Shown here: positions 8,313 to 17,138 of the stretch, piece by piece
Layout of the letters: each line of letters starts with the position of its first letter
Numbering within the stretch: the stretch's first letter is position 1
Assembly (NCBI RefSeq): GCF_001666755.1
Contig: NZ_LZJC01000002.1
Span: forward strand, 1 to 43,971
Length of the DNA: 43,971 nt
Direction of reading: 5' to 3'
DNA from: Mycobacterium sp. E1214
Lineage (GTDB): Bacteria; Actinomycetota; Actinomycetes; Mycobacteriales; Mycobacteriaceae
Notes under the pieces: model-generated
Seen by the model: only the letters and a program-made list of their open reading frames with translations
What the model was told of the DNA's origin: nothing
Databases searched by the model: none
Program-made: the position numbers and the translations under genes

Positions 8313-8359
8313 GGGTTGCCTGGCCCAGAACGCCGATCCGCCCAGGAAGTGGGAGCGCC

Positions 8360-9406
8360 GTGTCCGTCACCGATTCCCCCCGGCTGCCGACCGCGCCCGC
8401 GGTGGTACGCGAAAAGCCCGGCGGCCCAACGATGCGCGCGATCGTGTTGACCGGGTTCGGCGGCCTTGACCGCTTGGTGTACACCGAGATCCCCAAGCCG
8501 TTGCCCAGGGTTGGCGAAGTGGTCATTGAGGTGCGGGCGTTCGGCCTCAACCACGCCGAGCTACACATGCGCAGGGGTGAGTGGGCTGAGGCCGCGGAGG
8601 TCAGCGGCATCGAATGCGTCGGCGTCGTCGACTCGTGCCCGGGAGGCGAGTTTCCCGAGGGCGCCAAGGTCGCGGCCCTGATGGGCGGTCTGGGACGCAC
8701 CATCAACGGCAGCTACGCGCAGTACACCCGCGTCCGCGCGGCGAACGTCGCCCGCATCGACTCCGATCTCGGGTGGGCGCACCTCGCGGCGCTGCCCGAG
8801 ACCTACGCCGTCGCCTGGACCTGCCTGTTCCGCAACCTCGATCTGAAATCCGGGCAGACGCTCGTATTGCGCGGCGCGACATCGTCGTTCGGTCGGGCCG
8901 CGCTGAAGATGGCGGTAGCGGCGGGCGCACGCGTCATCGCCACCGCGCGCAGTCGCGACCGCTTCGCGGCGCTCGAGGCGCTGGGCGCCGCCCGGGTGGA
9001 GCTGGAGCGGCGCGACCTGGCCGCGCACCTCGCCGAAACCAAACAGGTCGACGCGGTCCTGGACCTCGTCGGCAACTCCACCATTCTCGACTCCCTGGAC
9101 ATGCTGCGTCGCGGCGGCACGGCCTGCTTGGCGGGCTGGCTGGGCGGCCTGCAGCCGATCGACGGGTTCAACCCGCTGCTGCGCATGCCCAGCGGGGTGA
9201 ATTGGAACTTCTTCGGCAGCTTCGTCTTCGGCACCCCGGGCTTCCCGCTCTCGGACGTGCCCCTGCAAGACATCGCCGGCCAGGTCGCGCAGGGCCGTAT
9301 CGACGCGACGCCGTCCCGCGTCTTCTCCTTCGACCAGATCCACGAGGCCCACCGGGTCATGGAGGCCGGAGAGGCCGACGGCAAGATGGTCGTCGTGGTG
9401 CAGTGA
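8360..9406 (+). CDS. Zinc-independent MDR / quinone oxidoreductase-like protein
   Basis: A 348-aa medium-chain dehydrogenase/reductase. A GroES-like N-terminal half begins near MRAIVLTGFGG (about residue 25) and continues through GLNHAELHMRRGEW. A Rossmann half follows with a nucleotide-binding stretch LRGATSSFGRAALKMA (about 170-185) and the closing HRVMEAGEADGKMVVV typical of quinone reductases. Structural and catalytic zinc cysteines are absent, which fits the NADPH:quinone reductase branch. The GTG at 8360 has a good ribosome-binding site. An internal ATG at 8432 would remove a poorly conserved leader and is the alternative start. It follows the tandem TetR genes and may be their target. 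Confidence 0.85.
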   Translation: MSVTDSPRLPTAPAVVREKPGGPTMRAIVLTGFGGLDRLVYTEIPKPLPRVGEVVIEVRAFGLNHAELHMRRGEWAEAAEVSGIECVGVVDSCPGGEFPEGAKVAALMGGLGRTINGSYAQYTRVRAANVARIDSDLGWAHLAALPETYAVAWTCLFRNLDLKSGQTLVLRGATSSFGRAALKMAVAAGARVIATARSRDRFAALEALGAARVELERRDLAAHLAETKQVDAVLDLVGNSTILDSLDMLRRGGTACLAGWLGGLQPIDGFNPLLRMPSGVNWNFFGSFVFGTPGFPLSDVPLQDIAGQVAQGRIDATPSRVFSFDQIHEAHRVMEAGEADGKMVVVVQ

Positions 9407-9438
9407 CGCCCAGACGTGAACGCGCCGGGGAGGCAGGC

Positions 9439-10032
9439 ATGGCGGTACGCAGGGCCAGCCCGGACCGGTTGGGCGCCTTCTCCGACGGCGTCTTCGCTGT
9501 CCTCATCACGATCCTGGTGCTGGAGCTCAAGCCGCCGAAGACGTTCACCTTCAGCGCCCTGTTGCCCGAATGGCCCACGGGCGTCAGCTATGTCGTCAGC
9601 TACCTGTTCATCGCGATCGTGTGGGTGAACCATCACCACCTGTTCGGCTACGCGCAGCAGGCCACGCCGCGGCTCGTGTGGTCCAATTTCGCGCACCTGT
9701 TCTCGGTGTCGCTGATTCCGTTCACGACCGAGTGGATCGCCGACAGCCGGCTGGCCGCCGCGCCGGTGGCCCTGTACGCGTCGGTGTTCGTGCTCGTCAA
9801 CATCACCTACCTCGCGCTGTGCCAGGAGGTCGTGGATCGCCCGGCCCACGACGACGTGACGCAGCGCATGCGCCGGCTGCTGCGGATGCGGTCCTTCCTC
9901 ACGGTCGGGATCTTCGCGGCCGCGGCGGTCGTCGCGCTGCGCTGGCCTGCTGCCGGGATGGCGCTGATTGCCCTGTGCCTGGCGGGGTATCTCCGGCCGG
10001 ACGTGCCGGAGCCGAAGGAGGTTCGTCCCTGA
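9439..10032 (+). CDS. TMEM175-type (DUF1211) potassium channel subunit
   Basis: A 197-aa integral membrane protein with about six hydrophobic segments. It carries the family hallmark FSDGVFAVLITI in the first transmembrane helix (FSD at 14-16, preceded by Arg10). Bacterial members have one six-helix repeat and form tetrameric K+-permeable channels. The WVNHHHLF segment after helix 2 is also typical. The start is set by GGGGAGG at about 9 nt before the ATG. It begins 33 bp after the MDR gene. The HAD gene starts one base after its stop, so these three genes are likely one transcript. Confidence 0.85.
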   Translation: MAVRRASPDRLGAFSDGVFAVLITILVLELKPPKTFTFSALLPEWPTGVSYVVSYLFIAIVWVNHHHLFGYAQQATPRLVWSNFAHLFSVSLIPFTTEWIADSRLAAAPVALYASVFVLVNITYLALCQEVVDRPAHDDVTQRMRRLLRMRSFLTVGIFAAAAVVALRWPAAGMALIALCLAGYLRPDVPEPKEVRP

Positions 10033-10033
10033 C

Positions 10034-10723
10034 ATGGCCGCCCCGTCCATCCTGGTATTCGACGTCAACGAGACGCTGCTCGACATCGGCTCGCTGGCAC
10101 CACTTTTCGGCGAATGGTTCGGCGACGAACGCGTGCTGCGCGAGTGGTTCGCCCAGCTGGTCATGTACTCGATGACCGCGACGTTTACACAGAACTACGT
10201 GGATTTCGCCACCCTCGCCCAAGGCGTGCTACGCATGGTGGGCGCCGCCCACTCGGTGAGCCTCGGCGATGACGACCAGCGCCGGCTGAAGACCGGTCTG
10301 CTCACGATGCCCGCGCACCCCGATGTCGCAGATGGGCTTAGATTGCTGCGCGACAACGGTTTTCGACTGATAACGCTCACCAATTCGCCGCCCAACCCCG
10401 ACGGGCCGACGGCCCTGCAACATTCCGGCCTGGGTGAATTCTTCGAGCACCAGCTGAGCGTCGACGCATGCCGCGCCTTCAAGCCCGCCCCGGTGGTGTA
10501 CCGCTACGTCTGCGACACACTCGGCGTCGCGCCGGGCGAGTGCATGATGGTGGCGGCGCACGTGTGGGACGTGCTCGGCGCCCAGCACGTCGGTTACAGC
10601 TCGGCCCTGATCACCCGGCCGGGCAATCCGCCGCTGTCGGTCGACGGGCTGGCGCAGCCGAGCCTGGTGGTCGGCGACATCCGCGAATTGGCGCACCGTC
10701 TCGTCGACACGCGAACACAGTGA
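10034..10723 (+). CDS. HAD-superfamily hydrolase, haloacid dehalogenase type II-like
   Basis: A 229-aa HAD hydrolase. Motif I is FDVNETLLD with nucleophile Asp10 and Thr14, motif II is TLTNS with Ser118, and motif III has Lys150. The last motif reads [10 protein letters not shown] (residues 174-183), where L-2-haloacid dehalogenases have SSNAWD. The Ser and Asn of that segment are therefore Ala and His here, and the usual active-site Arg near residue 41 is not apparent. True dehalogenation of 2-haloacids is doubtful, and a phosphatase-like or other hydrolytic role is possible. It starts one base after the channel gene stop, with GGAGG about 12 nt upstream, consistent with coupling. Confidence 0.87.
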   Translation: MAAPSILVFDVNETLLDIGSLAPLFGEWFGDERVLREWFAQLVMYSMTATFTQNYVDFATLAQGVLRMVGAAHSVSLGDDDQRRLKTGLLTMPAHPDVADGLRLLRDNGFRLITLTNSPPNPDGPTALQHSGLGEFFEHQLSVDACRAFKPAPVVYRYVCDTLGVAPGECMMVAAHVWDVLGAQHVGYSSALITRPGNPPLSVDGLAQPSLVVGDIRELAHRLVDTRTQ

Positions 10724-10751
10724 CCCCGTAATCACCGACAGGAACGTGGCG

Positions 10752-12218
10752 ATGCCAGCAGACATGCCAGCAGACATTGATGACGAGTACGACGTCGTGA
10801 TCCTCGGCGCCGGACCCATTGGGCAGAACGCGGCCGAACGCGCCCGCGCCGCGGACCTGCGCGTGGCCGTGGTGGAGCGGGAGCTCGTCGGCGGCGAATG
10901 CTCCTACTGGGCGTGCGTGCCCAGCAAAGCGTTGCTGCGCCCCGTCATCGCGCTCGCGGACACGCGCCGCGTCGACGGCGCTCGCGAGGCCGTGAGCGGT
11001 CACCTCGATGCGGCCGGGGTCTTCGGCCGGCGGGATCGTTACGTCACCGATTGGGACGACACCGGCCAGGCCGACTGGCTCGAGAACATCGGCGCGACCC
11101 TCGTCCGGGGCCACGGCCGGTTGACCGGCCCGCGACGGGTCGCCGTCGAGGCGCCCGGCGGCGCGCGGCTGACCTTGGCGGCCCGCCACGCGGTCGTGAT
11201 CTGCACAGGCAGCCGGGCAGTGCTTCCCGACGTGCCCGGCATTAAGGAGGCGCACCCGTGGACCAACCGGCGCGCGACGGACAGCAGTGCCGTTCCGCGC
11301 CGGCTCGCCGTCGTCGGTGCCGGCGGCGTCGGTGTCGAAATGGCCACGGCGTGGCGCGGTCTGGGCGCCGAGGTGACTCTGCTGTCGCGTGGCTCGGGGT
11401 TGTTGCCGCGACTGGAGCCGTTCGTCGGAGAGATGATCCACCGCGGCCTCGCCGACGCCGGTGTCGACGTGCGCGTCGGCGTCTCGGTCGGTGCGTTGCA
11501 CCGAACCGACGGCGGCGAGGTGGTGGTGGAGCTCAGTGACGGCAGCCGACTGGTGGTCGACGAGATCCTGTTCGCCACCGGCCGCGCTCCCCTGACCGAC
11601 GACATCGGGTTACAGACCATCGGGCTGGAGCCGGGCAGCTGGCTCGACGTCGACGACGCGTGCCGCGTGCGTGCCGTCGAGGACGGCTGGCTGTACGCCG
11701 CGGGGGACGTCAACCATCGGGCGCTGCTCACCCATCAGGGCAAATACCAGGGCCGCATCGCCGGATCGGCCATCGGCGCCCGCGCTAAGGGCGAACCGCT
11801 GGACACCCGCCCGTGGGGTGCGCACGCCACCACCGCCGATCACCACGCGGTGCCGCAGGCCTTCTTCACCGACCCCGAAGCCGCATCCGTCGGATTGACG
11901 GCCGAGCAGGCCGAGCGAGCCGGTCACCGCATCCGCGTGGTCGACGTGGAGATCGGTGACGTCGTCACGGGGGCCAAGCTCTACGCCGACGGCTACACGG
12001 GCCGCGCACGGATGGTCGTCGACCTCGACAGCGGTTGCCCGCTCGGCGTCACACTGGTCGGCCCGGGCGTCGCCGAGTTGCTGCACTCGGCCACCATCGC
12101 CGTCGCCGGCCAGGTCCCCGTCGACCGGCTGTGGCACGCCGTGCCGTGCTTCCCGACCATCAGCGAACTGTGGCTCAGACTGCTCGAGGCCTACCGCGAC
12201 GCGTCCGCGCATAATTGA
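10752..12218 (+). CDS. FAD-dependent pyridine nucleotide-disulfide oxidoreductase homologue (Rv0794c-like)
   Basis: A 488-aa two-dinucleotide-fold flavoprotein. The FAD motif is [13 protein letters not shown] (16-28), the redox disulfide is CSYWAC (Cys50/Cys55) followed by VPSK, the NAD(P) motif is [12 protein letters not shown], and the second FAD motif is YAAGDVNH. The C-terminal dimerization domain ends with CFPTISE. The position of the catalytic His of lipoamide dehydrogenases (HPTLSE) is Phe467, while Glu472 is kept. This argues against lipoamide or glutathione reduction and for quinone, metal or small-molecule reduction (inference). The ATG at 10752 is chosen because AGGA lies 8 nt upstream, and the GTG at 10746 is too close to it. 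The cupin gene follows 3 bp downstream. Confidence 0.88.
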   Translation: MPADMPADIDDEYDVVILGAGPIGQNAAERARAADLRVAVVERELVGGECSYWACVPSKALLRPVIALADTRRVDGAREAVSGHLDAAGVFGRRDRYVTDWDDTGQADWLENIGATLVRGHGRLTGPRRVAVEAPGGARLTLAARHAVVICTGSRAVLPDVPGIKEAHPWTNRRATDSSAVPRRLAVVGAGGVGVEMATAWRGLGAEVTLLSRGSGLLPRLEPFVGEMIHRGLADAGVDVRVGVSVGALHRTDGGEVVVELSDGSRLVVDEILFATGRAPLTDDIGLQTIGLEPGSWLDVDDACRVRAVEDGWLYAAGDVNHRALLTHQGKYQGRIAGSAIGARAKGEPLDTRPWGAHATTADHHAVPQAFFTDPEAASVGLTAEQAERAGHRIRVVDVEIGDVVTGAKLYADGYTGRARMVVDLDSGCPLGVTLVGPGVAELLHSATIAVAGQVPVDRLWHAVPCFPTISELWLRLLEAYRDASAHN

Positions 12219-12221
12219 GCG

Positions 12222-12689
12222 ATGGCCACCGCGGACGGATTCCACCCCGACTTCGACGACTCCACGACGCAGGTGGGGCGCACGCGGGTGCGCCACGTCA
12301 GGGCGTCGGAGATCAGCGCCGACACCGCGCAGTCGGAGGGCTTGCGGCGCTTCGCGGCGCTCTCCGGTCAATCGGTCGGCGCGGCGAAGCTCTGGATGGG
12401 CGAGACGCACGCGTCGCCGCGGTCCGCCTCGGCCAACCATCACCACGGTGACTCCGAGACCGCGATCTACGTGCGAAGCGGCAACCCGCACTTCGTGTTT
12501 CACGACGGCGTGGCGGAGGTCCGCATCTGCGCCGCGCCCGGGGACTACGTGTTCATCCCGCCGTTCCTGCCGCACCGCGAGGAGAACCCGGACCCGAGCA
12601 CGCCCGCCGAGGTGGTGATCGCCCGCAGCACCCAGGAGGCCATCGTGGTCAACTTGCCCGAACTGTATCCGCTCGAGGACGCTCAGTAG
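12222..12689 (+). CDS. Cupin-domain protein
   Basis: A 155-aa single-domain cupin. Motif 1 is HHHGDSETAIYVRSG (metal-ligand histidines and glutamate) and motif 2 is GDYVFIPPFLPHREEN with the last His ligand. This gives a small beta-barrel metal-binding protein of the type that acts as isomerase, dioxygenase or sensor. The substrate cannot be inferred. Translation starts 3 bp after the flavoprotein stop, so the two are co-transcribed. Its 3' end overlaps the convergent VOC gene by 7 bp. Confidence 0.85.
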   Translation: MATADGFHPDFDDSTTQVGRTRVRHVRASEISADTAQSEGLRRFAALSGQSVGAAKLWMGETHASPRSASANHHHGDSETAIYVRSGNPHFVFHDGVAEVRICAAPGDYVFIPPFLPHREENPDPSTPAEVVIARSTQEAIVVNLPELYPLEDAQ

Positions 12690-13081
12690 ACGGCGATCTC
12701 GACGAGGTTACCGTCGGGATCGCGGCAGTAGTGCGACGTCATGTCGCCCAGGGCACCGCTCTTGGTCACCGGCCCCGACACGATCCGCACGCCGCACTCG
12801 ATCAGGTGCGCCCGCACGTCGTCCGGGCTGCTGGTGGTGATGAAACACAGGTCTTCCGAGCCGGCCGCCTCGACGGCCCCCGTGAACCAGGCGGGGTCGT
12901 CGGCCAGCGCGCCGATCGGGCGCAGGTTGATCTTCTGCTGCCCGAAACGCAGGGCGGTCCGCTTCGAGGGGCCGAACGTTTCCCGCCGCATGCCGAGCAC
13001 CCGCTCGTACCACGCCGCGGTGGTTTCGACGTCCGCGCAGTTGATGACGATGTGGTCGAACCGCTCCACCGTGATTGCCAC
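12683..13081 (-). CDS. VOC (glyoxalase/bleomycin resistance/dioxygenase) superfamily protein
   Basis: A 132-aa two-module VOC fold. It begins with the first metal-ligand region ERFDHIVINC (His10), has the central segments KINLRP and DLCFIT, and ends with DPDGNLVEIAVY (Glu ligand at about 129). This matches small metal-dependent lyases, isomerases or resistance proteins such as the virulence/YwbC-like group. No substrate can be assigned. The gene is monocistronic and convergent with the cupin gene. Confidence 0.85.
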   Translation of the reverse strand: MAITVERFDHIVINCADVETTAAWYERVLGMRRETFGPSKRTALRFGQQKINLRPIGALADDPAWFTGAVEAAGSEDLCFITTSSPDDVRAHLIECGVRIVSGPVTKSGALGDMTSHYCRDPDGNLVEIAVY

Positions 13082-13208
13082 CGCTGACCCTCCTGACCGG
13101 TGCGCCCACGCAGCCGTGAACGAATCCCCTTCGTCATCAGGATAATCCGCGGCCGTCGACGGCGGCGCGTGCCCGTCCGGCGCGCACGCCGGTCGGTGTC
13201 CCGCTCAG

Positions 13209-13236
13209 CTGATTCTCAACTGATTCTTGGCTGACC
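13209..13236 (+). repeat. 11-bp-period direct repeats (CTGATTCT units)
   Basis: CTGATTCT occurs at 13209-13216 and again at 13220-13227, with a partial third unit CTGACC at 13231. The 11-bp period puts the units on one face of the DNA. The array lies 52-79 bp before the start of the YbjN-like gene, a position suited to an activator site such as that of an OmpR/PhoP-type regulator (inference). Confidence 0.4.
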
Positions 13237-13287
13237 CATGGCCCGACTCAAAGCGTTCCCAAAGTCGACGGCCGCACCATTGGTGTC

Positions 13288-13755
13288 ATGACCGAACCCC
13301 TGTGCGCCAACCTCGTCGAACGTTACCTGCGCACCCGCGGGCGACGTTATTTCCGCGGTCACCACGACGGTGACTATTTCTTCGTGCTGCGCACCCACCC
13401 CGGGTCGTTGCACGTCCACCTCGAAATCTCACCGGCCCACGACGACGTGCTGATCATCCGAGTCACCCCCGGCCGCTACTTTCCCGCGGCCGACCGGCCC
13501 TGGCTGACCTACCTGTGCGACAGGTGGAACCGGCAAGAGCGCCAGGTGACGGCGATCGTGCACGGCTCGTGCGACCCGCAGCGCATCGGCGTGATGGCCC
13601 GCCGGTCGCAGTGGATCCGCAAGGGCGTGTCCTTCGACGACTTCGCCGGCCTTGTGGACCGCGCCGTCGCCGATGCGACCGAACTCTTCGGCGAGGCCGG
13701 CCCGGCCGAGGAGGCCCCGCGGGTCGACCAGCCGCTGCTGCGCGACGCCGGCTGA
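13288..13755 (+). CDS. YbjN-like (type III chaperone fold) conserved protein
   Basis: A 155-aa soluble protein. The pattern (a short helix LVERYLRTRG, then strands RYFRGHHDGDYFFVLRT, LHVHLEIS, VLIIRVTPG, then two helices with WNRQERQVTAIV and the closing DDFAGLVDRAVADATELF) resembles the YbjN/type III secretion chaperone-like fold common in Actinobacteria. No catalytic residues stand out. The ATG at 13288 follows GGTGTC directly without a strong ribosome-binding site. The function is unknown. Confidence 0.7.
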   Translation: MTEPLCANLVERYLRTRGRRYFRGHHDGDYFFVLRTHPGSLHVHLEISPAHDDVLIIRVTPGRYFPAADRPWLTYLCDRWNRQERQVTAIVHGSCDPQRIGVMARRSQWIRKGVSFDDFAGLVDRAVADATELFGEAGPAEEAPRVDQPLLRDAG

Positions 13756-13782
13756 CTCACCACCGGGGTCGCGGCTCCAATC

Positions 13783-13795
13783 CCCGTGTGACGGG
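13783..13795 (+). terminator. Weak hairpin after the YbjN-like gene
   Basis: CCCGT-GTG-ACGGG can form a 5-bp stem 28 bp after the stop codon. There is no U-tract, which is usual in mycobacteria, so a terminator role is only a possibility. Confidence 0.2.
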
Positions 13796-13852
13796 CACCC
13801 TTTCGGTCCCGACCCCCGTGTTGCGCGCCCGGTCCAACGCGGATATCGCATT

Positions 13853-13867
13853 CTCTTAATCGAAGAG
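13853..13867. promoter_or_regulatory. Short inverted repeat CTCTT-AATCG-AAGAG in an AT-rich patch
   Basis: Perfect 5-bp arms around AATCG in the only AT-rich patch of the 13756-13948 gap. It lies just before an ATG at 13874 and 82 bp before the chosen acyltransferase start at 13949. It may be part of the promoter or an operator of that gene. Confidence 0.3.
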
Positions 13868-13948
13868 TAAGATATGCCGTCGGGGCGGATGTTTGAGACC
13901 GGCGTCACACCGGCAACCACTGCGCCAGGAACACGACAGCGGGGAACC

Positions 13949-14764
13949 ATGACGGGCAACGGTGCTGAGGCGGCGACGAACCACGAGACCGCCAAGTGGG
14001 ATCCGGCCTTCACCCAACGGATCGTCGAGACCATCGGACCGGCGGTGCGCCGCTGGCACCGCGCCGAGGTCCGCAACATCCGCAACGTCCCCGCGACGGG
14101 CGGCGCGCTGGTGGTGTCCAACCACTCGGGCGGCATGCTGACGCCGGACGTGCTGGTGTTCTCCCCCGCGTTCTACCGGGCCTTCGGTTACGACCGGCCG
14201 GTGTATACGCTCGGCCACTACGGGCTGTTCATCGGACCGCTGGACGGGTGGTTGCGGCGGGTCGGCGTCATCGAGGCGAGCCGGGAAAACGCCGCTGCAG
14301 CATTGCATTCCGGCGCCGTCGTGCTGGTCTTTCCCGGCGGCGACTACGACTCCTACCGGCCCACCTTCCGCGCGAACACCATCGACTTCAACGGCCGCAC
14401 CGGCTACGTCAGGACGGCGATTGAAGCCGGCGTGCCCATCGTGCCGGCCGTCTCGATCGGCGCCCAGGAGACGCAGCTGTTTTTGACCCGGGGGAATTGG
14501 CTGGCCCGCAAGCTGGGCCTGACCAAGGCACGCATGGACATCCTGCCGGTCAGCGTCGGCGTTCCCTTCGGCCTGAGCGTCATCTTCCCGCCCAACCTGC
14601 CGCTGCCGGCCAAGATCGTGACCGAGGTGCTCGAGCCGATCGACGTGACCGCCCGCTTCGGCCAGCACCCCGACATCGACGAGGTGGACGCCCACGTGCG
14701 GGGCGTCATGGCGGCCGCGCTGCACCGGTTGGCCGGCGAGCGCCGGCTGCCCATCCTGGGTTGA
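13949..14764 (+). CDS. PlsC-type 1-acylglycerol-3-phosphate acyltransferase-like protein
   Basis: A 271-aa lysophospholipid acyltransferase homologue. The acceptor motif region is NHSGGMLTPD (His59...Asp67; the spacing is wider than the usual H-x4-D, as in related actinobacterial proteins). The second motif region is FPGGDYDSYRPTF (about 128-140) and IVPAVSIG follows. Such enzymes move acyl chains from acyl-CoA to glycerolipids at the membrane. The wax-ester synthase gene starts 20 bp downstream, so a joint role in storage-lipid synthesis is likely (inference). The start at 13949 has GGGGAA just upstream. An in-frame ATG at 13874 would add 25 residues and cannot be excluded. Confidence 0.85.
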   Translation: MTGNGAEAATNHETAKWDPAFTQRIVETIGPAVRRWHRAEVRNIRNVPATGGALVVSNHSGGMLTPDVLVFSPAFYRAFGYDRPVYTLGHYGLFIGPLDGWLRRVGVIEASRENAAAALHSGAVVLVFPGGDYDSYRPTFRANTIDFNGRTGYVRTAIEAGVPIVPAVSIGAQETQLFLTRGNWLARKLGLTKARMDILPVSVGVPFGLSVIFPPNLPLPAKIVTEVLEPIDVTARFGQHPDIDEVDAHVRGVMAAALHRLAGERRLPILG

Positions 14765-14784
14765 CTCGGGCGGGGACGTGGCGC

Positions 14785-16200
14785 GTGAGACGACTCAACG
14801 GCATGGACGCGATGCTGCTCTACAGCGAGACGCCCAACCTGTACACGCACACCCTCAAGGTCGCGGTCATCGACCCCACCGACGGCCCCGGCGACTTCGG
14901 CTTCGACGCGTTCCGCCATCACGTCCGTCGCCGCCTGCACCTGTTGGAACCGTTGCGCTACAAGCTGATTGACATTCCCTGGCACCTGCACCACCCGATG
15001 TGGCAGGAGGACGCCGAGGTCGATTTGGATTACCACCTGCGGCGGGCGCGGATCCCGGCGCCGGGGGGCCGCCGCGAATTGGACCGCGTCATCGGGGAGG
15101 TGGCGTCGACCCCGCTGGACCGCGGCCGCCCGCTGTGGGAGTTCCACTTCGCCGAGGGCCTGTCCGGCGGCCGGTTCGCGCTGATCGGCAAGATCCACCA
15201 CGCGCTCGCCGACGGTGTCGCGTCGGTGAACCTGCTGGCCCGCGCCATGGACCTCAAGGACGGCGCCACCGACGAACGCGACAACGACGAGGCGGGCGTC
15301 ACGACGTCGACGGCCGACCTGTTGCGCGCGGCCGCCCGCGACCACGCCCGCCAACTCGCCCGGCTGCCGGGGCTGCTGCGCGACACCACCGTGGGGATGG
15401 TGCGGGTGCACCGCCGGTCCAAGGAGCGCGGCGAGCACCCCGACCTCGCCGACGCGTTCGCCGCCCCGCCGACGTTTCTGAACCACGTGGTGTCGCCACG
15501 GCGCCGTTTCGCCACCACCCCCTTGCCGCTGCCGCAGGCCAAGGCCGCGGCCAAGGCCCTCGGCATCACGATGACCGACCTGGTGCTGGCGACGGTCGCC
15601 GGCGCGCTGCGCGAGCTGCTGCTGGCCTACGACGGGGCCGCCGACCGGCCGATCATCGCCTCGGTGCCGACGGCCACGGACAAGTCCGACCGGATCAGCG
15701 GCAACGAGATCTCCGGGCTGTCCGTCTCGCTGCCGGTGCACGTGCCCGACCCGGCCGAGCGCGTCCGGCTGGTCGCCCTGGCCACCGCGATCGCCAAGGA
15801 GGACCACGAGATCCTGGGCCCCGAACTCTACGGGCGACTGATGGCCTACCTGCCGACGGCGATCGCCCCGGCCGCGTTCCGGTGGCTGGGCGTGCGGGAT
15901 GCGCCGAACAAGCTGATGAACGTCGCGGTGTCAAGCGTCGTCGGGCCGCGGGAGCGCGGTCACTTCGGCGGCGCCGCGGTCACCGAGATCTACTCCACGG
16001 GGGTGCTGTCGCCGGGCGCCCCGGTCAACATCACCGTGTGGAGCTACGTCGACCGGCTCGGGGTGGCGGTCCTCACCGACGACCAGACCTTTCGCGACCC
16101 GCACGAGGCGACCGACGCGATCAGCGAATCGTTCGCCGAATTATGCGCCGCCGCAAGCGTTTCCGGTCAGACCGCGAGCACCGAGTCGAGGACAGAGTAG
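14785..16200 (+). CDS. Wax ester synthase / diacylglycerol acyltransferase (WS/DGAT)
   Basis: A 471-aa acyl-CoA:alcohol/diacylglycerol acyltransferase. The N-terminus (GTG)[12 protein letters not shown] is the family start pattern and fixes the start codon. The catalytic HHALADG motif lies at 138-144. The C-terminal domain contains [12 protein letters not shown] and [13 protein letters not shown]. Mycobacteria use this family to make triacylglycerol stores. It follows the PlsC-type gene by 20 bp on the same strand, giving a two-gene glycerolipid module. Its last 34 bp overlap the convergent purQ gene. Confidence 0.93.
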   Translation: MRRLNGMDAMLLYSETPNLYTHTLKVAVIDPTDGPGDFGFDAFRHHVRRRLHLLEPLRYKLIDIPWHLHHPMWQEDAEVDLDYHLRRARIPAPGGRRELDRVIGEVASTPLDRGRPLWEFHFAEGLSGGRFALIGKIHHALADGVASVNLLARAMDLKDGATDERDNDEAGVTTSTADLLRAAARDHARQLARLPGLLRDTTVGMVRVHRRSKERGEHPDLADAFAAPPTFLNHVVSPRRRFATTPLPLPQAKAAAKALGITMTDLVLATVAGALRELLLAYDGAADRPIIASVPTATDKSDRISGNEISGLSVSLPVHVPDPAERVRLVALATAIAKEDHEILGPELYGRLMAYLPTAIAPAAFRWLGVRDAPNKLMNVAVSSVVGPRERGHFGGAAVTEIYSTGVLSPGAPVNITVWSYVDRLGVAVLTDDQTFRDPHEATDAISESFAELCAAASVSGQTASTESRTE

Positions 16201-16841
16201 AACAGGCCCAGGCCGTCGTCCGACGGGCCGGTCAGCGCCTCGATAGCGTGCTCCGGATGTGGCATCAGCCCGACGACGCGGCCGTTGGCCGAGCTGATGC
16301 CGGCGATGTCGTTCAGCGATCCGTTCGGGTTCTCGTGGTAGCGGAACACCACTCGGCCCTCGCCCTCGAGCTCGTCGAGCACGTCCGCCGGGGCCACGTA
16401 GCGCCCCTCACCGGACTTCAACGGCACCAACAGGTCCGCGCCGTCCTCGAACCGCGACGTCCACGCTGTCGACGTGGACGCCACCCGCAGCCACATGTCG
16501 CGGCACAGGAAGTGCAGGCCGACGTTGCGGGTCAGGGCGCCGGGTAACAACCCCGCCTCGCACAGCACCTGAAACCCGTTGCAGATGCCCAGCACCGGCA
16601 TCCCGCGCCGCGCGGCGGCCACCACCTCGCCCATCACCGGGGCGAATCGGGCGATGGCGCCGGCGCGCAGGTAGTCGCCGTAGGAGAAGCCGCCGGGCAC
16701 CACCACGGCGTCCACGCCGCGCAGGTCGGCGTCGGCGTGCCACAGGTTGACCGCCTCGGCGCCCACCCGCCGCGCCGCCCGGGCCGCGTCCACGTCGTCG
16801 AGCGTGCCGGGGAAGGTGATGATGCCGATCCGCGTCGTCAC
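16167..16841 (-). CDS. purQ: Phosphoribosylformylglycinamidine synthase subunit PurQ
   Basis: A 224-aa class I glutamine amidotransferase subunit of FGAM synthase (step 4 of purine synthesis), which supplies ammonia from glutamine to PurL. The nucleophile is Cys87 in GICNGFQ, and the His195/Glu197 pair is in [16 protein letters not shown] is also diagnostic. The ATG overlaps the purS stop (ATGA), so the order purS-purQ forms one operon. purL is not in this window. Confidence 0.97.
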   Translation of the reverse strand: MTTRIGIITFPGTLDDVDAARAARRVGAEAVNLWHADADLRGVDAVVVPGGFSYGDYLRAGAIARFAPVMGEVVAAARRGMPVLGICNGFQVLCEAGLLPGALTRNVGLHFLCRDMWLRVASTSTAWTSRFEDGADLLVPLKSGEGRYVAPADVLDELEGEGRVVFRYHENPNGSLNDIAGISSANGRVVGLMPHPEHAIEALTGPSDDGLGLFYSVLDSVLAV

Positions 16842-17077
16842 TGCGCCTCCCGGCTGATCGTCCAGTCCTCGATCACGGTGTTGGCGAGCAGCGTCTCGGC
16901 GATCTCGGCCAGCACCGCGTCGTCGACCGTGTCGTCCACGTCCAGTTCGAACCTCTTGCCCTGCCGGACCTCGGCGACCCCTGGGTGGCCCAGCCGCCCG
17001 AGCGCGCCGACGATGGCCTGACCCTGCGGGTCCAGGATCTCCGCTTTGGGCATCACGTTGACGATCACCCGGGCCAC
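16838..17077 (-). CDS. purS: Phosphoribosylformylglycinamidine synthase subunit PurS
   Basis: A 79-aa small subunit of the PurLQS FGAM synthase complex. It has the typical core [19 protein letters not shown], the VRQGKRFEL strand and a C-terminal helix with [17 protein letters not shown] sequence. The GTG at 17077 is preceded by AGGAGGAG, and a TAGACT -10 box lies at 17116-17111. It is the first gene of the purS-purQ operon. Confidence 0.96.
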   Translation of the reverse strand: MARVIVNVMPKAEILDPQGQAIVGALGRLGHPGVAEVRQGKRFELDVDDTVDDAVLAEIAETLLANTVIEDWTISREAQ

Positions 17078-17110
17078 CGGCGCTCCTCCTCAGTCAGGCT
17101 GTCGGCGCCG

Positions 17111-17116
17111 AGTCTA
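17111..17116 (-). promoter_or_regulatory. Candidate -10 box (TAGACT) of purS-purQ
   Basis: The minus-strand hexamer ends 33 nt before the purS GTG. With a start about 7 nt downstream, it gives a leader of about 27 nt that contains AGGAGGAG. Confidence 0.4.
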
Positions 17117-17138
17117 CCGGCGAAACCGCAGCCAGGGG

